From assembly GCA_018398765.1 (NCBI GenBank), contig JAHBMJ010001289.1, positions 1 to 33,046 of the forward strand: a stretch of DNA of 33,046 nt. The letters run 5' to 3'. Both the position numbers and the translations under genes were made by a program. This DNA is from Chromera velia (taxonomy: Eukaryota > Sar > Chromeraceae). Positions 21,338 through 29,388 of this stretch are shown in pieces. Under the pieces are notes generated by a model that saw only the letters and a list, made by a program, of their open reading frames with translations, ran no database searches and was not told the DNA's origin. The number at the start of each line of letters is the position of its first letter. The stretch's first letter is position 1.

Positions 21338-23549
21338 TCATCTGATGATACCAAGCATCATCCAAGACACATCAGTTCTTGTAGGAGGAGGCGATGGAGC
21401 TTCAAAAGTGACATCGCTCCATAGAGTTTTCAATTCTTCCCACTCGCCCTCCCAGCCTTCCTGGTCTGGCAAAAAGCAGACGTCGGACGACTCGATCAAA
21501 GCTTGGCTATCTGAAGACAAAGCAACGACTTCTTTGTACCAAAAAGCGTTCGGTTTGTGCGGTACTAAAAGGAACGCTCGGCTGGACCCTGCCAGCGGCT
21601 GTTTCAGCGCTCGTAAGACCCCTGACAATGATTCAGGAGAGGGAAGCCACAAGATAAAGTCATCACCGTGACTTGTTCCCTCCCCCGGATGAGTGTGGAT
21701 TCTTACGGCAGAACGGGATAGAAGGGCTTGATTGAACCCCTCATAACGTCTGCGCAAAGCACACCAGGAATGAGGGGTTAATCGACGCCGACGATAAACG
21801 GGAGTCCAAAAACGGGACAAGGCATCAGGCAGTTTGTTGGCAGCCCCAGGAATATGCCGGGCAGCTACGTTCTACCCCCGCTCACGCTCCACATCAAACA
21901 GTCGTTTTCTCAAAGTGCAATGATGGTTAGCCGACCCCCAACCCTTGTTAATAAGGGCCGCGGTCGTTTCATTGTCGGGAAAGCACCCGAACCAGCCGAG
22001 GATTCTCGTTGCGATGAAGGTTTGCACCTTGCCCCAAGCTACAGATGGCGTCTACGGCGGTGTGCAGCTCTCGAGTATTTGACGAATCAAAGGCAAGGGA
22101 GTCAGGAAAGGTATAGGCTTTTCCCTGTAACCCCCTCCCAGAGGCACGGACAATTCCCCCGCCACTCCCCGAGGCATCTGTAGCCACATCCACGCCTGGC
22201 CCATCTAAAAAAGCAGCAGGGAAGGATGAACATGCATCCTGCCACACGGCCAGACCCCCACCCAGCTCGTCTCCAGCTATGGGAACCAAAGACGTGCAAG
22301 CATAGTCAGGGTTGGATAAAGGTTGGCGCCACCAAATCAACCCATCCCGCATGGCACGCGTAAGAGCAGCAGGGGCACCGCGAGCCTGCCGCCACTTTGA
22401 AAGAACCCTTTCCAAGGCAGCCAAACGGTACCAAAGCGGTCGTAAGTGGATGCCCCCTTCCCGCAAGAGGGAAAGCAGAAAAGAGAGCTTCCCAACCAAT
22501 GAGGCAATTTCCTGCCACGTCGGGCGTCCCTCCAATACCCCATCTAACAAAACAAGCCAGGACTTGGCCTTCTTTTGGGGTATGTACAACCGTAGCCTCA
22601 CGGTGTCGATGCCGGTGCCAATAAAGTCAAGGCGCTGCTCCGGGCCTTCCCGCTTTTTTGGATGTACTAGCCAGTGGAGGCCTTCCATAGCTGCAACAAA
22701 AACCTTCATCTTCTTCTCAGACACTTTCCTACGTAAAGCCGCAGCCATGGTGTCGTCCAGGTAAGGCTTAGGTGCTCTACCAAAGGAAGAGGGAAGTGCA
22801 CGCATCGAAAGCATAGCCACAGCCTGAAAAAAATAGGGACCAACCGCAGTCCCAAAGGGCAACGCACGGTAGACGTAGAACTCTCCAGAGTACGGATGCC
22901 GGAATCCCAACAATGGGACGTGAGCGCTAACTATGGGTAGATGGAAGAAACCGTCTTGGTAGTCGACCTTCCAAAGCCAACCATTCCTCGGCACAGCCGC
23001 CAACAGCTCACGGATCTTCGGGAATGTGAATGATGGCACCCGGCAGGCAGAATTGAGACCAGAAGCAGTGGCATCGAAGATGATCCTAAGCTTCGCTCCC
23101 TTCACAACCAGACCCAGCGGAGTCAACAACCAGGGCTTGTACTCGACCTTTTGTATGTACCCGAGAGACTCCAAGCGACAAAGTTCCCCTTCCACCTCCG
23201 CTCGATACGTAGAGTCACGGATGGAGGAGTAATTCTCCAGGTCGATCCTGGGGGGCCAATAGTTCAGAGGGAACTGGAACCCCTCAGTCAGAGCTTGCAC
23301 AATATGCGAAGGGAAACCGGCATCTCGAGCTCTGTCTCTGGACAAATAACGAGCGGAGGGGCGCGGCCCGGCGTCGGGACAAGAAGACGGAACCCGGGGA
23401 ACACAAGGGGGCAGAGGCCAGTCCGGAGGGCCACCTTGGAAACGCAAAGAGACATTCGACTCCGAATCGTCACTGTGAGACAGAACGAAGTCAGGCAAAT
23501 GCTCCAAAGAATGCGATGAAGATTCAGACTTGCCAAAACGACACTGCAT
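21338..23549 (-). pseudogene. reverse transcriptase-RNase H of the DIRS-like element, one frameshift and one stop
   Basis: The frame from 23549 reads 526 residues. RT motifs are clear: a fingers segment ending LVVKGAKLRIIFDATASGLN; motif A with Asp196 (LWKVDYQDGFFHLP); motif B (YRALPFGTAVGPYFFQ); motif C Tyr-Leu-Asp-Asp at 263-266; and then LDFIGTGID. RNase H begins with Asp458 (VDVATDAS) and Glu494 (NTRELHTAV). A one-base shift near 22030 then moves the third acidic motif (FPDNETTAALINKG) into another frame. A TAG at 21872-21874 follows, before RHIPGAANKLPDALSRF, the usual RNase H end. The frame continues through a tail with FLLVPHKPNAFWYKEV, like the post-RNase H tail of DIRS proteins, and stops at 21338. 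No DDE integrase or protease is present. It is divergent from the recombinase. Confidence 0.9.
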
Positions 23550-23905
23550 CGCTCCACTCTGTCTTGATTCTCAGAAAACCCTACAGTATTGAAACACGTA
23601 GGTGCATCCGGCAGTGAATCAGATCGGTAGTATGAGCTGCAATGACAACCAACAGGCCAGCACATTCCCTTCGAACAGGTTAACTGCAAAGGCATGCATG
23701 AACTTTCAAGGTCAGAAAGTTTGACATGCATGCGCGAGGCCAAATTATATATATAGCTTCCGAGCCAAAGGCCGCGGCCCCACGGCCGCAATTCAACATG
23801 CATGCAACATGCAGTGCGGCTGCATGCATGCCAACTGCAGCAACACTGCAAACGCTGCATGCAGTTGTCTGACCTTGCTTCCGGAATCAGTATAAGCCCG
23901 CTACA
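23550..23905. promoter_or_regulatory. divergent control region between RT and recombinase
   Basis: The two enzyme genes read outward from this 356-bp gap. It holds a TTATATATATAG run (23745-23756). A perfect 6-bp stem GCGGCC/GGCCGC with a 4-base loop lies at 23774-23789. Five GCATGC-containing motifs cluster between about 23692 and 23862, several of them full TGCATGCA-like palindromes. A bidirectional promoter is the natural reading; the sites could also bind a sequence-specific regulator. Confidence 0.45.
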
Positions 23906-24103
23906 ATGGCCAAAAAAGACGACAGAGAGTACATCTACAAGGCTGACAAAATAACTTACCGCCGTAACACAACAGACACGAAGACATTGCGCCTCCAAGA
24001 ATACGCAGGCTGCATGGGAGGTGTTCTGAAGGCATATATACACTACGGTGTTTGCGAGACGTCCAAGTTACGCGAGATCACATCCAATTCCTTCAGCGTA
24101 TGA
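23906..24103 (+). CDS. 65-codon frame upstream of, and in frame with, the recombinase
   Basis: It starts with ATG (MAKKDDREYIYKADK), is basic, and ends at TGA 24101-24103. It is in the same reading frame as the recombinase, and only five codons separate the TGA from the recombinase ATG at 24119. It may be the true N-terminus cut off by a nonsense mutation, a separate leader peptide, or a chance frame. Changing a single C to T would convert CGA to this TGA, as in the other stops of the element. Confidence 0.35.
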   Translation: MAKKDDREYIYKADKITYRRNTTDTKTLRLQEYAGCMGGVLKAYIHYGVCETSKLREITSNSFSV

Positions 24104-24118
24104 CGAAGAATTCTCCTT

Positions 24119-25153
24119 ATGTCCAGCAACCTAGCCCAAGCGAAGGGCCTCCACGCCCTCTTACAAGAGGCAGCTAGGCTTGAGGAAACAGCCTTGGCAC
24201 CATCTACTGTCGCTTCGTATGAATCAGCAATCAGATACGTCCGTGCATTAGAGACGTCCCCTCGGGAGCTCCTTCCATGCGACTCCACAGACAAAGTGAA
24301 AGCGGTCTTTGCAAGCATCCAAGGCAGACCAGTTTCGTTTCTTCACACTCTGCGGGCCGCGCTGCAGTGGCAGCACAGAATCGACAACTGTCAGCCTCCT
24401 CCACTCGATGACCCGTCACTGAGGCACTTTTGGATGGGCCTTCAGAAGACATTGAACCATCGGGTCGCCTCTTCGGTGCAAGCAATCACGCCGGATGAAG
24501 TACGAGAGATCTTCAGCAAATGGATCCCCAGCATGTCGACGGCAGCGGATCACCAATCGCCCCCAACACTCAGAGACCAGGCCATTGCCGTCCTGTGTTA
24601 CTATGGGTGCCAACGTTTCGCTAATCTCAAGCATATCGAAAGGTGTCAGATCACACCAGCCTTTGACAGGGTCAGCGGCAACTGGCTCGGTTGGGACGTG
24701 GAAGTTCTCAGGCAAAAAGGCGACCGATATGGCAGAGGACAGTGGCTGCACCTCCCTAGAAGAAATCGAATTGTTGCCATCGGCGACATCATTCACAGGT
24801 TCCTCAGATTTGGACCACCAGATGATGGAGGTCCGCTTTTCAGGGCGTGGAATGCCAGAACAGGCCATTGGGTAGCACCCGATCAAGGACCTTTATCGGA
24901 TGACGCGTTCCAAAGAACATGGAAAGCACGGGTGCAAGAAGCGCTCCCCCACACAGACGGGAAGACCGTCTACTGTTTGAGGAAAGGGGGGGCCTCCCGG
25001 CTTTATGAGCTTACAGAAGTCCCGGACCTCATCACAGACATCCTGGGACACCAGAGTCTGGCAGATGGGAAAAAAGGCAAGGGAGCTCGCAGCGATGCAG
25101 CCTACATTGCCGTCCGACCGCAAAGAATCAGGGACCTGATTGCTCAATTCTAG
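24119..25153 (+). CDS. tyrosine recombinase of the DIRS-like element
   Basis: 344 residues, open throughout. The N-terminal half resembles a SAM-like core-binding domain (APSTVASYESAIRYVRAL). The catalytic domain has Arg166 in CYYGCQRFANLKHI, a candidate beta-hairpin Lys200 (LRQKGDRYG), box II as Tyr285-x2-Arg288 (VYCLRKGGASRLYEL), His311 (DILGHQS) and the nucleophile Tyr329 (SDAAYIAV). Enzymes of this family cut and rejoin DNA through a 3'-phosphotyrosine and would integrate the circular DNA intermediate. The usual His of HxxR is Tyr here, which one C-to-T change (CAC to TAC) would give. It is on the plus strand, opposite to the RT and codirectional with the gag-like frame. An in-frame stop at 24101 separates it from a possible N-terminal extension. 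Confidence 0.9.
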   Translation: MSSNLAQAKGLHALLQEAARLEETALAPSTVASYESAIRYVRALETSPRELLPCDSTDKVKAVFASIQGRPVSFLHTLRAALQWQHRIDNCQPPPLDDPSLRHFWMGLQKTLNHRVASSVQAITPDEVREIFSKWIPSMSTAADHQSPPTLRDQAIAVLCYYGCQRFANLKHIERCQITPAFDRVSGNWLGWDVEVLRQKGDRYGRGQWLHLPRRNRIVAIGDIIHRFLRFGPPDDGGPLFRAWNARTGHWVAPDQGPLSDDAFQRTWKARVQEALPHTDGKTVYCLRKGGASRLYELTEVPDLITDILGHQSLADGKKGKGARSDAAYIAVRPQRIRDLIAQF

Positions 25154-25317
25154 AGGCATGTGCACGCGTACTGATCTGCGGCTGTCCAACAGGCAGGCTC
25201 TAAACGCCCATCTAAGGACTATCGTGGCTCCATTATGCAGCACTTCACGAGTTCCTTAGCTTCACGCCGCCATAGCCCTATGACACCCTATCATTATGGG
25301 GGCCCACTTTCAGCCTT

Positions 25318-25516
25318 GGAGCCGGAGGTTCCTAGGGCGGCGCATGCTAATAGCCTAAAGCAGCAAGACCGATAGGTCAAGTAGCTATTAGAGCGTTATT
25401 AGCAGCGTCGCCCCTGCGACTTGTTAGGGTGAAGCCCTAAGCAAGGCGCATATAGGCACCTCTCTAACTGGGCCCACCTAATATATAGTGGCCGATCGGG
25501 GCCGCGGGAGCCTAAA
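25318..25516. repeat. split direct repeat B1 (internal)
   Basis: 199 bp, colinear without indels with B2 at an offset of 528 bp and with only three differences by eye. It ends CCTAAA and is joined directly to A2. It contains several inverted repeats, including a 25-26-bp hairpin with TTAGGG/CCCTAA arms at about 25420-25445. Confidence 0.9.
25420..25445. repeat. hairpin with TTAGGG/CCCTAA arms inside B1
   Basis: CTTG-T-TTAGGG-type arms pair with CCCTAA-G-CAAG across a short loop (GTGAAG). The same hairpin recurs in B2 at about 25948-25973. It lies in the repeat that must be recognised during replication or integration, so it could be a recombinase or priming signal. Confidence 0.6.
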
Positions 25517-25679
25517 TGAATAGGCGACGCCGAGCCTGTGAGGCCAGCCTGCATTTAGGTGTACAGGCCGTATACGGAGGCTTCACAGCTAATGAGCACC
25601 CAAGAAACGGCTCGATCCTACGCATAACGGAACCGAAAAACATAAAGTCTACTCAGTTCCGTTTCAAACCAACGAATTC
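25517..25679. repeat. split direct repeat A2 (internal)
   Basis: Second copy of A, beginning TGAATAGGC immediately after B1 and ending at GAATTC. It differs from A1 only by transitions. Confidence 0.9.
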
Positions 25680-25845
25680 ACCCACCTGCCCGCCGCTATT
25701 TGGTGAATCACAATTTTATGTTTCAGGCATTAAACTGCTCAGCTGGTGAACCTGGCTAAGGGACGAACCAGTCTGTACCAGTTTAAAATAAATTATAGGC
25801 GCTGAGATAGCGATAGATAGCGAATGGGAACCTCTATCGGTTGCG

Positions 25846-26044
25846 GGAGCCGGAGGTTCCTAGGGCAGCGCATGCTAATAGCCTAAAGCAGCAAGACCGA
25901 TAGGTCAAGTAGCTATTAGAGCGTTATTAGCAGCGTCGCCCCTGCGACTTGTTAGGGTGAAGCCCTAAGCAAGGCGCATATAGGCACCTCTCTAACTGGG
26001 CCCACCTAAAATATAGTAGCCGATCGGGGCCGCGGGAGCCTAAA
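25846..26044. repeat. split direct repeat B2 (right end)
   Basis: Second copy of B, ending GCCTAAA at the right border of the element. It is followed by the 11-bp flanking repeat. Confidence 0.9.
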
Positions 26045-26055
26045 TGAGTGTTGCA
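26045..26055. repeat. right 11-bp flanking direct repeat (TGAGTGTTGCA)
   Basis: Identical to 18301-18311. It is followed by CAACCTGCTACTCTAAATC, the continuation seen once in the empty-site copy near 18139. Confidence 0.65.
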
Positions 26056-26397
26056 CAACCTGCTACTCTAAATCGATCGATCGATTGCATGAGGAGACGG
26101 CATGGAGACGGCACATGCATGGCACATGCAGACTCAGAAGTCTCAGATCTCATCTATCGGAATCTCCAACGCGTAGACGGACTCTCTATATCTCTCTATG
26201 AATCTCTATGATGGTCCGAGTATGTCCGAGTGTGACGGACAGCCCTCCATCGGTCCCCGCGTTTTTTCCACCTTTCTTAACGACCCTGCACCTCCTATTC
26301 TTCACTCCTGCTCATTGCTTTTGCCACATTATCTGTCACTCACTTTAAGATACTATTCATTCCAGGGAGTCCCTTCCCGTGTATATAAGTTTCGCTG
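26056..26397. promoter_or_regulatory. upstream region of the fibrillin gene
   Basis: This is the spacer between the retroelement and the next gene. TATATAAG at 26382-26389 lies only 9 bp before the ATG, which is too close for a conventional TATA box, so transcription probably starts further upstream. CATTCCAG at about 26358-26365 could also be an acceptor for a 5'UTR intron. Confidence 0.35.
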
Positions 26398-28732
26398 ATG
26401 CACGTTTGCGGTTCCGTTCTGGGAGCTCTGCTGCTTGCTCAAGCGAGCAGCTGGCGGGCGGTCCCCCCGTTCGGCGGCTTTGTGGCAGGACGAACAGGAA
26501 CCCCCCTGGTGGCCAGGAGGGGAGAGAGACGGATTTCCCGGATGCAAGCAGCTGAGGCGACCCTGGTCGGTCAAGTCTGTCAACTCTGCGCAGACCCGTA
26601 GGTTGACACTCTACCAGAATACGTGGGGGGGCTTCGGATCTCCCCGTGTGTGTGTTTTCGTAGCTGTGCAGGAAGAGAACACAGCAGCTGTGTCTCCCGA
26701 AGTGACAGAGGCTGTCTCCAGGATCCGGGAGGCCGCTTCCGCGAAGACAGTCGAGAAGGGGGTCCTCATTGAGGCCATGCGACTGGTGGAGAAGAAGAAG
26801 GGGGCCCTCAAAAAGGCAGGTCTGACAAAGGACTGGAAAGAGAAACTTGATGGAACCTGGAGATTGATCTTCACTGCAGGTGGGCCGTAAGAAAAGGATG
26901 GATTGATTGGATTTCCGGGATGAATGGATCGATGCATGGAAAAGCCAAGCCGGACGTGCCGGATGTTTAAGAATATGCGGACTCCGTAAGATTTTTATCC
27001 GGCTTTTACGAGGGGAAAGGGGTTCACCTGCTGATTGAGTGACTCGCCAACTGGCTCTCTTACTGGCTATCTGAAAAAGAGACAGACTGACAGATTGACA
27101 CACTGAATAAACGATAGATTGACAGACTGAGGAAATAGACGCACGCACATACTGAAAGGCTGAGAATCTGAGAAGGCGAGTCGCTGACTGTTCCACAGAC
27201 TTACAAATTGACAAAGTGAAACATTGACGAACGCAAACACGAACGGATTGAGAGGTTGACATAGTGACACACGGAGGAAATGGAAGATTGACGCACTGGC
27301 TGACTCATAGAGTTACAGACTGACACATAGACATGCTCGCTGACTCGGTAATGCACTAACAGATTTAAAGACTGACAGATTGAACTATTGAACTGATGAC
27401 AGACTGACAAAATGAGATAATTGTTTTTCCCCTTCCCGTTTCCGTTCTCCTGTTCTCCTTTTCTTGTCTTCTCTTTCCGACAGGAGATGACGGCAAGGGA
27501 CTTGGATACGTTTTCTTTGAAGCCTGTCAGACGTGGCGACCCTCAGCATCCCCTAAACCGTCAATCGAGAACGGGGTGTTCCTATTCGGCATCCCGGTGC
27601 TGACCTTTTCAGGCCCCTTCAAATGGTGACTCCTTCTCCGAAAGTTCTTCTCTTCTTCCGCCCGCCCCTCTTCTCCTCCGCCTTTTCCAACGGGAGGCGA
27701 TCAAGCCACCAAGTGAAAATCCATCCGCCCGACCCGGTTGTTGCCTTCCTGTTTCCCTGCCCACTCCCCTGTCCCATCTCTTTTGCAGATCCTCTCTCCG
27801 GCTTCCTTGCTTCCTTCCTTGCTTCCTCCCTTCCTCCATTGCTGCAACAGCGCCTCCCTCCATTGGGACCTCCCCTGTTTTCTCCTTTCGACGCATGCAG
27901 GAGCGATGCGACGACAACACTGGCCTTCACTTTTGACAAGCTGAAGGTCCGCCAGTCAGAGACTGAAAGAGACAGGCAGGCAGGCAATCAGGCAGAGAAG
28001 CAGACAGGCACGGGGAGTCCCAGTTTTGCAACAAAGCAAGGTAAGATGTTTCCCTAGCTTCTTTCTCTGACATTGGATTGCAAGCTTTTCATCCCATGAG
28101 AGGGTTCTTGCACACACAAATGGATCCATCGACATGGCTGCATGTCTCCTGATGCGGAACCTGATTACTGCCTGCCTCCCTCCCTGCCTGCGTGCCGGTT
28201 GGTTGAGCATTCTTCCTCGACGGAGAATTTGGGCTCTCCACAGGAAGATAGGAAGTGTGCACAATTTCCCTTAATTGATGTGTCCTTTTCTGTGCACGGC
28301 CTCCTGTCTGTCGCCCTGAACTGAACGAAAGCAGGCGGGTCCCCTTGAGCTTTCCATCGGGTCGTGGGAGTCGGAGGAGAAGATGGAAAAGATGCAGGGG
28401 CCCTCTTTCAAGTTCATCTGGATAGACGACCAGGTCAGAGGAACAGACAGAAGAGAGAGGGAGAGAGACAGACAGACAGACAAAAAGATGGATTTGTGGA
28501 GGGACTCATGGAGAATCAAAGTCAAATTTAAAGGAAAAAGGGAGCCTTCCTGGTGATCGAAGTTGGCTGGCCAGCCCTTCTGCTCTTTTGATAAAGAAAT
28601 GAATTGCATACTTGTTTGCATATACTCAGTGAGAGCTTGGGATGAGCTTGGACGAATACGGAGACGCGTGCTCACAAACTTGCAAAGTTCAGACAGTCCA
28701 ACTATCTGACCAGGGGCTTCCATGCACGCACA

Positions 28733-28781
<49 letters not shown>

Positions 28782-29028
28782 GGAAGGCACGTGCTTTAAC
28801 AGAAGGTATGGTGAAGCAGGCCACACCTGCGTGTCTTTCCCTGACTCTGTCGTTGTGTCTACTATTGAACGTGTGCCTACGCGTCTGTCTGTTTGTTTGT
28901 CTGTCGCTTTCTTTCTTTTTGTCCGTTGTGTTCATGAAGAAGAGGAGGCAAAGAAACTGTACCGTCTGTCTGTCTGTCGGTCCCACTTTCTCTGAGTTGT
29001 GTGTGTGTGGGTGTGTGTGCGTGTGCGT

Positions 29029-29100
<72 letters not shown>

Positions 29101-29388
29101 GTGTGTGTGCATGCGTCTGATACCGTCTGTGTGCATCTGACATTGACAAAAAATGCGGAGTCTACGATTCTGTACCCGTCGGGCTGGCCCAAATGGACGT
29201 AGGTCGGCATGGTTGGCTGATAAGGCATTCTCGCTTTTGTCCCAGATTTGCCTTTCTTTCTTCCTGTCCAGATTGCACCTTTCCGCACCTTTTCTTTCCG
29301 TTTTGTGTCTTTTGTGTTTCCATTTCAGATTGTGGTCGCACGGGGACGAAGTGGAGGTCTGGCCGTCTGGTTGAAGGATTCTGATTGA
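26398..29388 (+). CDS. PAP/fibrillin-family plastid-lipid-associated protein, six exons
   Basis: Reconstructed exons: 26398-26574, 26672-26879, 27484-27625, 27901-27946, 28335-28433 and 29329-29388. Phases agree and give 243 residues. The N-terminus has a signal-peptide core (SVLGALLLAQASS) and then an Arg/Thr/Gly leader with aromatic residues (PPFGGFVAGRTGTPLVARRG). That is the bipartite form used for plastids bounded by extra membranes. The mature part has the fibrillin signature: a helix before KLDGTWRLIFTAG, then LGYVFFEACQTW, VLTFSGPFKW, LAFTFDKLK, FKFIWIDDQ and the C-terminal IVVARGRSGGLAVWLKDSD. Fibrillins are lipocalin-like proteins of plastoglobules and thylakoids that bind isoprenoid or lipid ligands. 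The exon 1 donor and the exon 4 donor (GTCCGC) are weak and could lie elsewhere; the first ATG follows an in-frame stop. Confidence 0.8.
27062..27420. repeat. degenerate GACTGACAGATTGA-type repeat in intron 2 of the fibrillin gene
   Basis: A low-complexity run of short GACAGA, ACTGA and GATTGA words fills the second half of this 604-bp intron (26880-27483). It creates a false 301-codon minus-strand frame. Confidence 0.7.
28729..28776. repeat. CA then GA dinucleotide repeat, intron 5 of the fibrillin gene
   Basis: A CA run is followed directly by a GA run inside the 895-bp intron 28434-29328. Confidence 0.9.
29000..29110. repeat. TG microsatellite, intron 5 of the fibrillin gene
   Basis: About 110 bp of TG with interspersed CG steps. 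It creates Cys/Val frames on one strand and His/Thr frames on the other; none is a gene. Confidence 0.9.

Larger units (their letters stand above)
18312..26044. mobile_element. tyrosine-recombinase (DIRS-like) retroelement with split direct repeats
   Basis: This 7733-bp unit has the terminal structure A1 (18312-18474), B1 (25318-25516) joined directly to A2 (25517-25679), and B2 (25846-26044). That is the split-direct-repeat order known from PAT/kangaroo/Ngaro-type elements, which use a tyrosine recombinase instead of a DDE integrase. It carries a gag-like frame (+), an RT/RNase H frame (-) and a tyrosine recombinase (+). The B1-A2 junction reads CCTAAA|TGAATA, exactly the right end (CCTAAA) joined to the left end (TGAATA), as expected for a circular-junction copy. 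It lies inside a locally repeated sequence that gives the empty site. Gag and RT are disrupted, so this copy cannot be autonomous. Confidence 0.85.

Noticed and set aside
25318-26044. B1 and B2 as a pair of LTRs of a short element
   Set aside because: Only 528 bp apart, with A2 fused to B1 and its partner A1 7.2 kb away. The split-direct-repeat model explains all four repeats.
26357-27262. 301-codon minus-strand frame
   Set aside because: It overlaps fibrillin exons 1-2 and a degenerate intron repeat. The plus strand carries a recognisable protein family there.
28702-29288. His/Thr-rich and Cys/Val-rich frames
   Set aside because: They are translations of dinucleotide repeats inside fibrillin intron 5.
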